Assembly: GCF_030684895.1 (NCBI RefSeq) | Contig: NZ_JAUXXP010000017.1 | Coordinates: forward strand, 120,195 to 184,194 | DNA from: Pseudomonas sp. | GTDB taxonomy: Bacteria > Pseudomonadota > Gammaproteobacteria > Pseudomonadales > Pseudomonadaceae | DNA: 64,000 nucleotides | Direction: 5' to 3' | In this document: piece by piece, positions 55,703-62,708 of the stretch | Position numbering within the stretch: the first letter of the stretch is position 1 | How the letters are laid out: each line of letters begins with the position of its first letter | Notes under the pieces: model-generated | The model's input: the letters and a program-made list of their open reading frames with translations, nothing else | Told to the model about the DNA's origin: nothing | The model's database searches: none | Position numbers and translations under genes: made by a program

Positions 55703-57347
55703 AGGCAAGAGCGCCGCCGATCAACTGCAGCAACACCTGCAGCAGTTGAGTAATGCCTTCGCCGTGCGCCTGCAGGTAGAGCTGCCGGCCCTCGCGCAGA
55801 ACGCCGAACGCCTGCTGCACGCCGCCGACCCGCAGGAGCAGCTGCAGCATCTGCACAGCCTGCGCGACCAGCTGCACAAACTGGCTGGCGCCGCCGGCAC
55901 CTTTGGTTTCAGCAGCCTCGGCCAGCGCGCCCGCGAGCTGGAGCAGGAGGCCGATCAATGGCTGGAAACCCTGCAGCAGGAACAGCAGAGCCTGCAGGAC
56001 TTCAGCCACAGCCTGCAGCAACTGGCGCGCCAGCAGTTCCAGGCCGAACGCAGCCAGGAACCCGCTACCCGCGCGGTCAAGCCGCCACGGCCAAACAGCA
56101 GCGCGCGGCGCATCTATATCCTCGAAGACCAGCTATCGATTGGCGAGAACATGCGCCTGACGCTGAACAACTTCGGCTACCACGCCGAACACTTCAGCCG
56201 CATCAGCGAGCTCGACGCCGCCCTGCAGCAGCAACTGCCCGATGCGCTGATTGTCGACGTCAACCTGCCCGACGAGAGCCTGACCGGCCTGGAATATGCC
56301 GCCAGCCTGCAGCAACGCCTGGACGAGCCGCTGCCGCTGCTGGTGATCACCACCCAGGACGATTTCGCCACCTACCTGGAAGCGGTGCGCGTCGGCGCCA
56401 TGGGCTTTTTCACCAAGCCGGTGGACATCCCGCAGCTGGAAAACCGCCTGGAGCGCTGCTTCGCCCAGCAACAGGGCGAGCCGTATCGGGTGCTGATCAT
56501 CGATGACGACCGCGAGCTGGCCAGCCGCTTCAGCCTGATTCTGCGTGGCGCCAATATGCTGGTGGAGATGCTGCACGAGCCGGCGGAGATCTTCGCCCGC
56601 ATGCGCAGCTTCAACCCCGAAGTGGTGCTGCTGGACGTGAGCATGCCCGATTGCACCGGCCCGGAACTGGCGCAGATCATCCGCATGAACGACGACTGGC
56701 TGCGCGTGCCCATCGTCTACCTGTCGGCGGAAACCGATATCAACCGGCAGATGAGCGCGCTGATCAAGGCCGGCGATGATTTTGTCACCAAACCGATTTC
56801 CGACAACGCCCTGGTCGCTGCGGTGTTCTCCCGTGCCCAACGCGCGCGCCTGCTGAGCAACGCGCTGTCGCGCGACAGCCTCACCGGGCTGCTCAAGCAC
56901 GGCGATATCAAGGAGCAGGCGGCAGTCGAACTGGAGCGCGCGCAGCGCAGCGGCAAACCGGCCAGCGTGGCCATGCTGGATATCGACTTCTTCAAGAAGG
57001 TCAACGACAGCCATGGCCACGCCGCCGGCGACAATGTGATTCGCGCCCTGGCCAACCTGCTGCGCCAACGCCTGCGGCGCATCGACAGCCTGGGCCGTTA
57101 TGGCGGCGAGGAGTTCCTCGTGGTGCTGCCAGACTGCCCATCGGACCAGGCGCTACGAATCCTCGATGAGATCCGCCAGCGCTTTGCCGAACTGCACTTT
57201 ATTGCGGGTGGCCAGCAGTTCTCGGTCACCCTGAGCGCCGGCATCGCCTCCACTGAAGATGCGCCAACGGGTGCCGATGATCTGCTGGATAAGGCTGATC
57301 GCGCGCTATACGCGGCCAAGCACAATGGGCGCAATCAGGTGCGCTAG
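55695..57347 (+). CDS. Hpt-REC-REC-GGDEF response regulator
   Basis: A 550-residue cytoplasmic protein. Residues 8-110 are an Hpt-type helical bundle with HKLAGAAGTFGF (His61), then a linker, REC1 (about 137-255, ILEDQ, IVDVNLPDE, TKPVD), REC2 (about 264-385, IIDDD, VLLDVSMPDCTG, TKPIS) and a GGDEF domain (about 392-550) with RYGGEEFLVVLPD near 470 and an I-site RRID. All phosphorelay residues are present in both receivers except that REC1 begins LEDQ. The cyclase should be active and product-inhibited. Last gene of the phosphorelay unit. Confidence 0.94.
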   Translation: MSKGKSAADQLQQHLQQLSNAFAVRLQVELPALAQNAERLLHAADPQEQLQHLHSLRDQLHKLAGAAGTFGFSSLGQRARELEQEADQWLETLQQEQQSLQDFSHSLQQLARQQFQAERSQEPATRAVKPPRPNSSARRIYILEDQLSIGENMRLTLNNFGYHAEHFSRISELDAALQQQLPDALIVDVNLPDESLTGLEYAASLQQRLDEPLPLLVITTQDDFATYLEAVRVGAMGFFTKPVDIPQLENRLERCFAQQQGEPYRVLIIDDDRELASRFSLILRGANMLVEMLHEPAEIFARMRSFNPEVVLLDVSMPDCTGPELAQIIRMNDDWLRVPIVYLSAETDINRQMSALIKAGDDFVTKPISDNALVAAVFSRAQRARLLSNALSRDSLTGLLKHGDIKEQAAVELERAQRSGKPASVAMLDIDFFKKVNDSHGHAAGDNVIRALANLLRQRLRRIDSLGRYGGEEFLVVLPDCPSDQALRILDEIRQRFAELHFIAGGQQFSVTLSAGIASTEDAPTGADDLLDKADRALYAAKHNGRNQVR

Positions 57348-57402
57348 TCGGCGCATGTTAGGCCGGGTGTCACCCCATCCACGGTCTTCTGAAGACCGGC
57401 AT

Positions 57403-57472
57403 GTAGCCGGATAAGCGCAGCGCAATCCGGGGCCCCGCGATCCCGGATTGCGCCAAGGCTTATCCGGGCTAC
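57403..57472. repeat. REP-like palindrome
   Basis: GTAGCCGGATAAGCGCAGCG and a facing AAGGCTTATCCGGGCTAC, with inner arms GCAATCCGGG and CCCGGATTGC. The same family occurs at 61088-61158. Confidence 0.7.
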
Positions 57473-57593
57473 AGGTGCTGGCTGTAGGCGTGGTGGAAGC
57501 GCCCATAACCATGGACGCCAACAAGGCATATTTGTCAGCTTCGCAGCGCTGCCGTGCGCCATGCGGGATCTGGGGATGTAGCACCCATCCTTG

Positions 57594-57707
57594 CTATTCG
57601 AACAGGGCCGGCAGCATAGGGATCGCCTGCGTCTGGCCATCGATCTCAACTAGCTCAAACGTCTCGCGCTTGGTTTTATGAAATTTATAGCGTAGATTTT
57701 CATGAAA
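57594..57707 (-). pseudogene. Possible C-terminal remnant of a gene
   Basis: On the minus strand a frame open from a TAA at 57708-57710 to a TAG at 57594 encodes YKFHKTKRETFELVEIDG then TQAIPMLPALFE. The composition looks like real protein, but there is no start codon or RBS at its head; ATG occurs only late, at IPM. It may be what is left of a gene truncated by recombination. Chance is possible at 36 codons. Confidence 0.25.
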
Positions 57708-57728
57708 TTATTCAAATAGAATTTCATG
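57678..57728. promoter_or_regulatory. Cluster of TTTCATGAAA-like sites before the polyamine operon
   Basis: TTTCATGAAA (a perfect palindrome) is at 57698-57707. Related half-sites ATGAAAT at 57678-57684 and ATTTCATGA at 57721-57729 flank it. The last overlaps the region just before the oxidase start at 57738. A likely site for the XRE-cupin regulator encoded two genes on. Confidence 0.5.
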
Positions 57729-57737
57729 AGGCGCGCC

Positions 57738-59027
57738 ATGTTCAAACAATCCGCCCAACATATCGGCACCTACTACGCCGGCACCTACCCAGGTGCTATC
57801 CCCCTGCGCCCGCGCCTGCAGGAAGCGTTGCAGTGTGATGTGCTGATTATCGGCGGTGGTTTCAGCGGCCTGCACAGCGCACTGCGCCTGGCCCTGGCCG
57901 GCAAGAAGGTGGTCGTGCTGGAAGCCAGTCGCCTGGCCTGGGCCGCCTCCGGGCGTAACGGTGGTCAGGCGCTGCCGGGCTGGTCCTGCGACATGCCGCC
58001 GTTCGAGAAGGCCCTCGGCCTGGAACGCGCCCGCCGCCTGTGGGACAGCATGGTCTGGGCCGCCACGGAGATGCGCGAGCTGCCCGAGCGACACAACTTC
58101 GATATCGATTACCGCACCGGCGCGATCTACACCGCCGTGCTGCCGCGCCGCGTGCGCCAGTTGCAGGACAGCCTGGAAGAAGCCGAGCAGAAGTACGGCT
58201 ATACGCAGCTGAGCTTTATCCCCAAGGACGAGCTGCCGCAGTGGATTGCCAGCCCGCGTTACCTCGCTGCCCTGCATGACAGCGGCGCCGCCCACCTTAA
58301 CCCGCTGAAACTGGCCCAGGGCCTGGCCGATGCCATCGAGAAGGCTGGCGGCAAGATCTTCGAGCAGAGCAAGGCGCTCGAATACCGCGAAACGGCTGAG
58401 GGCTATATAGCGCGCACCGAGCAGGGCGAGATTCGCAGCGATGTGCTGGTGCTGGCCTGCAACGCCTATATCGACAAGCTCGATGCGCAACTGTCGAAGC
58501 GCCTGCTGCCGGTCGGCTCCTACCAGGTCGCCACCGCGCCGCTGGACCCGGAGCTGGCACGCTCGCTGTTCCCGCGCGGCACCTGCGCCATCGACAACCA
58601 GTTCGTGCCGGACTATTTCCGCGTCACTCCGGACAACCGCCTGCTGTTCGGCGGCGGCTGCACCTACCTGGGCGGCATTCCGGCGGACGTGCCGGCGGCC
58701 ACCCGGCCCTATCTGGAGCGGGTGTTCCCGCAACTACGCGGCGTGCAGATCGACTACGGCTGGGGCGGACATATCGACTGCACCATGCACCGCACCCCGG
58801 ATGTCGGCCGCAGCGGGCAGAAGTACTGGCTGCAGGGCTTCTCCGGTCACGGCATCCTGCCGACCCTGGCCGCCGCCCGCGCAGTCAGCGACGCGATCCT
58901 CGGTGACGCCGATCTGCTTGAGCTGTACCAGGGCCTGAGCAACCCGCGCTTCCCCGGCGGTGACCTGCTGGCGGCGCCCATCGAGGCAGTCGGCAAGGCC
59001 TGGTATCGCCTGCGCGATGTGATTTGA
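57738..59027 (+). CDS. FAD-dependent gamma-glutamylpolyamine oxidoreductase (PuuB/PauB-like)
   Basis: A 429-residue DAO-family flavoprotein. The N-terminal FAD motif is VLIIGGGFSGLHSALRLALA and ends in VVVLEASRLAWAASGRNGGQ, as in PuuB/PauB and related N-methyl or glycine oxidases. Near the C-terminus the second FAD segment is WLQGFSGHGILPTLAAARAV. In the PuuB pathway it oxidises gamma-glutamylputrescine to the aldehyde. The ATG at 57738 has GAGG 6 nt upstream and is preferred over the ATG at 57726. Assignment rests mainly on the neighbouring glutamine-synthetase-like gene and the cupin regulator. Confidence 0.88.
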   Translation: MFKQSAQHIGTYYAGTYPGAIPLRPRLQEALQCDVLIIGGGFSGLHSALRLALAGKKVVVLEASRLAWAASGRNGGQALPGWSCDMPPFEKALGLERARRLWDSMVWAATEMRELPERHNFDIDYRTGAIYTAVLPRRVRQLQDSLEEAEQKYGYTQLSFIPKDELPQWIASPRYLAALHDSGAAHLNPLKLAQGLADAIEKAGGKIFEQSKALEYRETAEGYIARTEQGEIRSDVLVLACNAYIDKLDAQLSKRLLPVGSYQVATAPLDPELARSLFPRGTCAIDNQFVPDYFRVTPDNRLLFGGGCTYLGGIPADVPAATRPYLERVFPQLRGVQIDYGWGGHIDCTMHRTPDVGRSGQKYWLQGFSGHGILPTLAAARAVSDAILGDADLLELYQGLSNPRFPGGDLLAAPIEAVGKAWYRLRDVI

Positions 59028-59038
59028 TGATGGCCAGT

Positions 59039-59120
59039 CCCCTCTCCCCTCGGGGAGAGGGTTAGGGAGAGGGGCAGCCGACCCTCTCCCCCAGCCCCTC
59101 TCCCGCAAGCGGGAGAGGGG
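59039..59120. repeat. Repeat of pyrimidine-rich inverted repeats inside the polyamine operon
   Basis: Two hairpins in a row. The first pairs CCCTCTCCCC with GGGGAGAGGG around TC (59040-59061). The second pairs CCCCTCTCCCGC with GCGGGAGAGGGG around AA (59095-59120). It lies between the oxidase stop and the regulator ATG and looks like a REP-type element of another family. Confidence 0.7.
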
Positions 59121-59144
59121 AGTTAAAACGTCAAAGGAAACCCC

Positions 59145-59702
59145 ATGGATATGCAGGAAGAAGTCGAAGGTCTGGCGATCCTGATCCGCGACCTGCGCAA
59201 GCACAAGAACCTCACCCTGGGTGAGCTGGCCGCGCGCATCGACCGCTCGGTGGGCTTCCTGTCCCAGGTCGAGCGCGGCCTGTCGCGCCCGACCGTGGCT
59301 GACCTCACCGCCATCAGCGAAAGCCTCGGCGTGCCGACCACCTATTTCTACAGCCTGAGCAAGCCGCGCGCCGTGCCCTGGGTCACCCGCCCTGGCGAGC
59401 GCCGCACGCTGTATTACGCCGGCGGCATCACCGACATACTGGCCTCGCCAACCATGGCCGGCGGCTTCTCCATGCTCGAAAGCCACCTGCAGCCCGGCGC
59501 CACCAGCGGCGACGGGCATTTGAACGACAGCTCCGAGCAAGGCGGCTTTGTCCTCGAAGGCGAATTGACGATCTGGTACGGCGACGCCGCCGAGCCAGTC
59601 ACCCTCGGCCCGAACGACAGTTTCCAGCTGCCGCCGCATGCGCAGTTTCGCTACGCCAACCTTTCCGATTCCCCCACACGAGTGCTCTGGGTTTTTACCT
59701 AA
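59145..59702 (+). CDS. XRE-type regulator with cupin domain (PuuR/PauR-like)
   Basis: A 185-residue repressor. Helix-turn-helix at about residues 10-65: LAILIRDLRKHKNLTLGELA and RIDRSVGFLSQVERGLSRPT. Cupin at about 110-182: LEPGATSG type strand, GGFVLEGELTIWYGDAAEP and NDSFQLPPHAQFRYANL. PuuR-type proteins bind putrescine or gamma-glutamylputrescine and release operators in the polyamine genes. AAAGGAAACCCC precedes the ATG. It sits between the oxidase and the ligase genes, so it is probably the local regulator and a candidate to bind the TTTCATGAAA sites. Confidence 0.92.
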   Translation: MDMQEEVEGLAILIRDLRKHKNLTLGELAARIDRSVGFLSQVERGLSRPTVADLTAISESLGVPTTYFYSLSKPRAVPWVTRPGERRTLYYAGGITDILASPTMAGGFSMLESHLQPGATSGDGHLNDSSEQGGFVLEGELTIWYGDAAEPVTLGPNDSFQLPPHAQFRYANLSDSPTRVLWVFT

Positions 59703-59720
59703 CCCGCGCAGATAGACGCC

Positions 59721-61073
59721 ATGACAATAACAACAGCATTCCCCGACCTGCTCAGCGAAGTCCGCGCCTTCCGCAGCGCCAACCCCGACGTGCGCTATGT
59801 CGACCTGATCAGCCTGGACATTCCCGGGCATTTCTACGGCAAGCGCTACCCCATCGACATGCTCGAGAAGGTCGCCGCCGGCAGCCCGCTGAAAATCCCG
59901 CAGAACTGCGTGCTGCTTGGCGTGCAAGGCGGCCTGCACCCGATTGGCGACTACTGCTTTAACGACGGCGACCCGGACGCGCCGCGCCGGCTGATCCCCG
60001 GCACGCTCAAACCGGTGCGCTGGGAAAGCCAGCCGCTGGGGCAGATGCTGATCAGCTCCGACGGCACGCAAGCACCGATCGAGTTCGAGCCGCGCGAAGT
60101 ACTCGCCCGCGTGCTCAAGCGCCTGGCCGCACGCGGCATTCGCCCGGTGGTGGCCTTCGAGCTGGAGTTCTACCTGTTTGATCGCACGCTGCAGGACGGC
60201 CTGCCGCAGTTCCCCCGCGACCCGCTGTGCGGCGATGCCGATGATCAGCCAAACATGCATATCGAACGCCTGTCGCGCTTTGCCGATGTGCTGCATGAGA
60301 TCGTCGACGCCGCCAATGAGCAGGGCGTGGACGCCAACGTGATCACCGCCGAGCTCGGCCCCGGCCAGTTCGAGATCAACTTCGGCCATTGCGACGACGG
60401 CCTGCGCGCCGCCGACTGGGCCGCCTTGTTCTGCCGCAGCACCCGTGGCGTGGCGCTCAAGCACGGCCAGCGCGCCAGTTTTATGAGCAAGCCCTACCTG
60501 CACGCGCCGGGCAGCGGCATGCATGTGCACGTCAGCCTGTACGACGACGCCGGCAATAACCTGCTCGACGGCGACCAGCAGCGTCCGCTGCGCCACGCCG
60601 TGGCCGGCTGCCTGGAGCTGCTGCCACACTGCATGCCGATATTCGCTGCCAACCACAACGCCTTCCGCCGCTACGGCGCCATGGTCAACGCCGCCAGCCG
60701 CGCCAGCTGGGGCTATGAAGACCGCGATGCGTGCATCCGCATCCCAGAGTCGGACGGCAAGAACCTGCGCATCGAACACCGCCTGGCCGGCGCCGACGCC
60801 AACCCCTATCTGGTGCTGGCAGCGATCCTCACCGGCATGGAGCACGGCCTGGATGCCGGCCAGGAGCCGATTGCCCCGCTCAACGAAAACCGCCAGAGCG
60901 GCATCGATTTCCCCCAGGACATGCTCGGCGCCGTCAGCGCAATGCGCGACCATCCGGTGGTCAACCAGGGCCTGGGTGAGGAATTCGTCATGGTCTATTG
61001 CGAGAACAAGCGCCAAGACCACCTGGCCTTTATGCAGGAAGTCAGTGCGCGGGAGTACCGCTGGTTTCTCTAA
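59721..61073 (+). CDS. Glutamine-synthetase-family gamma-glutamylpolyamine synthetase (PuuA/PauA-like)
   Basis: A 450-residue enzyme of the glutamine synthetase fold. The N-terminal beta-grasp contains VRYVDLISLDIPGHFYGKR. The catalytic part has AFELEFYLF, PGSGMHVHVSLYD, PIFAANHNAFRRYGAMVN and EHRLAGADANPYLVLAAIL, the last two typical of PuuA/FluG/PauA members rather than GlnA. It ligates glutamate to a polyamine or other amine with ATP. Starts 18 bp after the regulator; SD is weak (AGATAGACGCC). With the oxidase it covers the first two steps of gamma-glutamyl-putrescine breakdown. Confidence 0.92.
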   Translation: MTITTAFPDLLSEVRAFRSANPDVRYVDLISLDIPGHFYGKRYPIDMLEKVAAGSPLKIPQNCVLLGVQGGLHPIGDYCFNDGDPDAPRRLIPGTLKPVRWESQPLGQMLISSDGTQAPIEFEPREVLARVLKRLAARGIRPVVAFELEFYLFDRTLQDGLPQFPRDPLCGDADDQPNMHIERLSRFADVLHEIVDAANEQGVDANVITAELGPGQFEINFGHCDDGLRAADWAALFCRSTRGVALKHGQRASFMSKPYLHAPGSGMHVHVSLYDDAGNNLLDGDQQRPLRHAVAGCLELLPHCMPIFAANHNAFRRYGAMVNAASRASWGYEDRDACIRIPESDGKNLRIEHRLAGADANPYLVLAAILTGMEHGLDAGQEPIAPLNENRQSGIDFPQDMLGAVSAMRDHPVVNQGLGEEFVMVYCENKRQDHLAFMQEVSAREYRWFL

Positions 61074-61087
61074 CCGCTCCACGCCCT

Positions 61088-61158
61088 CGTAGCCCGGATA
61101 AGCCTTGGCGCAATCCGGGAACTCCCCCCGGATTACGCTGGCGCTTATCCGGGCTACG
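61088..61158. repeat. REP-like palindrome
   Basis: CGTAGCCCGGATAAGCCTTG and a facing CGCTTATCCGGGCTACG. Inner arms include AATCCGGG and CCGGATT. Same family as 57403-57472. Located between two convergent genes, where it may also act as terminator. Confidence 0.75.
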
Positions 61159-61168
61159 GGCTGTAACC

Positions 61169-61223
61169 CGTAGGATGGGTGATAACCCATCAATTGCCGC
61201 GATGGGTTATCACCCATCCTACG
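61169..61223. repeat. Perfect inverted repeat, GTAGGATGGGT family
   Basis: Two perfect 23-bp arms starting CGTAGGATGGGTGATAACCC and ending in the reverse complement enclose AATTGCCGC. It lies 20 bp before the stop of the chromate-transporter gene, next to another REP family, so two unrelated repeats lie side by side in one convergent gap. Confidence 0.85.
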
Positions 61224-61242
61224 CCCCACCTAGCTTGCGGCC

Positions 61243-62577
61243 TCAACGCAACAGATGCACCGCCAGCCCGGCCAGCGCCGACACCAGCAACACCTCCATC
61301 ACCCCACGCTTAAAGCGCAGCAGCGCCAGCGCCGCCGCCACGGACAGCACGGCAGACGGCCAGTCGAAGCTACCGGCAAAGCCCTGCGGCCAGAGCACGT
61401 GGTAGGCAAAGAACAGCGCCAGATTAAGGATCACCCCCACCACTGCGGCAGTAATCGCGGTCAGTGGCGCGGTGAATTTCAGCTCGCCGTGGGTCGACTC
61501 CACCAACGGCCCGCCGGCGAGAATAAACAGGAAGGACGGCAGAAAAGTGAACCAGGTGACCAGCGCAGCCGCCAGCGCACCGCTGACAAAGCCCGAGTCG
61601 CCACCGAACACCGGCTGCAGATAAGCCCCGACAAAGGCCACGAACGCCACCACCATGATCAGCGGCCCCGGCGTGGTTTCGCCCAGGGCCAGACCGTCGA
61701 TCATCTGCGTCGGCGTCAGCCAGCCGTAATGACCGATGGCGCCCTGGTAGACATACGGCAGCACCGCATAGGCGCCGCCAAAGGTCAGCAGCGCCGCCTT
61801 GGTAAAGAACCAGGCCATCTGCGTCAGCGTGCCGTCCCAACCATACAGCCCGGTCAACAGGCCCATCGGCAGCAGCCAGAGCAGCGCGCCCACCACCAGC
61901 AACAGCGCCAGACGCGAGGCACGGAAACGCGTATGCGCCGCCGGCGGGCTGTCATCGTCGATCAGCGCCGGACCGTAGGAATGGTTGGCCGCCGCATGCC
62001 CGCCGCCCAGGCTGAACTGTTGCGGCAACAGGCGGCCACCGAGGTAGCCGAGCAGCGCGGCGCCAATCACGATCAACGGAAACGGCAGATTGAAGGCAAA
62101 GATGGCGACAAAAGACGCGCCGGCAATGCCCCACAACCAGTTGTTCTTCAACGCCCGCGAGCCAATGCGCCAGGCCGCCTGCATGACGATGGCGGTCACC
62201 GCCGGCTTGATCCCATAGAAAATCCCCGCCACCAACGGCACATCACCGAAGGCGATATACAGCCAGGACAGGCCGATCAGGATAAACAGCGACGGCAGCA
62301 CGAACAGCACCCCGGCAATCACCCCGCCCCAGGTTCGGTGCAGCAGCCAGCCGATATAGGTGGCCAACTGCTGCGCCTCCGGCCCCGGTAGCAACATGCA
62401 GTAGTTCAGCGCATGCAGAAAGCGCCGCTCGGATAGCCAGCGGCGCTTCTCCACCAATTCCTGATGCATGATCGCAATCTGCCCAGCCGGCCCGCCGAAG
62501 CTGATCAGGCCGAGCTTGAGCCAAAACCAGAAGGCTTCGCGCAGGCTGACGGCGGGTGGTGCAGACGATTCGGACAT
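61243..62577 (-). CDS. chrA: ChrA-family chromate transporter
   Basis: A 444-residue inner-membrane protein with two homologous CHR domains. N-half: FWFWLKLGLISFGGPAGQI and LPGPEAQQLATYIGWLLHRTWGG; C-half: AWFFTKAALLTFGGAYAVLP and LALGETTPGPLIMVVAFV. About 10-12 TM helices. Long-chain ChrA proteins export chromate and give Cr(VI) resistance. No chrB regulator is adjacent, so resistance is plausible but not certain, and a general oxyanion role is possible. The SD is weak (GTGAG). Confidence 0.93.
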   Translation of the reverse strand: MSESSAPPAVSLREAFWFWLKLGLISFGGPAGQIAIMHQELVEKRRWLSERRFLHALNYCMLLPGPEAQQLATYIGWLLHRTWGGVIAGVLFVLPSLFILIGLSWLYIAFGDVPLVAGIFYGIKPAVTAIVMQAAWRIGSRALKNNWLWGIAGASFVAIFAFNLPFPLIVIGAALLGYLGGRLLPQQFSLGGGHAAANHSYGPALIDDDSPPAAHTRFRASRLALLLVVGALLWLLPMGLLTGLYGWDGTLTQMAWFFTKAALLTFGGAYAVLPYVYQGAIGHYGWLTPTQMIDGLALGETTPGPLIMVVAFVAFVGAYLQPVFGGDSGFVSGALAAALVTWFTFLPSFLFILAGGPLVESTHGELKFTAPLTAITAAVVGVILNLALFFAYHVLWPQGFAGSFDWPSAVLSVAAALALLRFKRGVMEVLLVSALAGLAVHLLR

Positions 62578-62708
62578 GCGGGCAACTCACGGCGATAAAA
62601 ACGCTCGCACTATAGCGTGCCACGATGACGATTTAAGCCGGCAGTGCTCAAGCCCAGGCGCGGATTTCCGTATACTTGGCAGCGCTGCGCCCTCCTTTCA
62701 ACCTGCCC

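Larger units (their letters stand above)
57348..57737. other. Intergenic region with REP, gene remnant and operator
   Basis: Nearly 400 bp. It contains a REP-like palindrome (57403-57472), an open minus-strand frame without a start (57594-57707) and an AT-rich operator-like cluster just before the polyamine operon. The remainder shows nothing I recognise. Confidence 0.6.

Noticed and set aside
58734..61229. An 831-codon open frame on the - strand opposite the polyamine operon
   Set aside because: It crosses three real genes and the hairpin repeats, with low-complexity His/Val/Ala-rich composition typical of a shadow frame.
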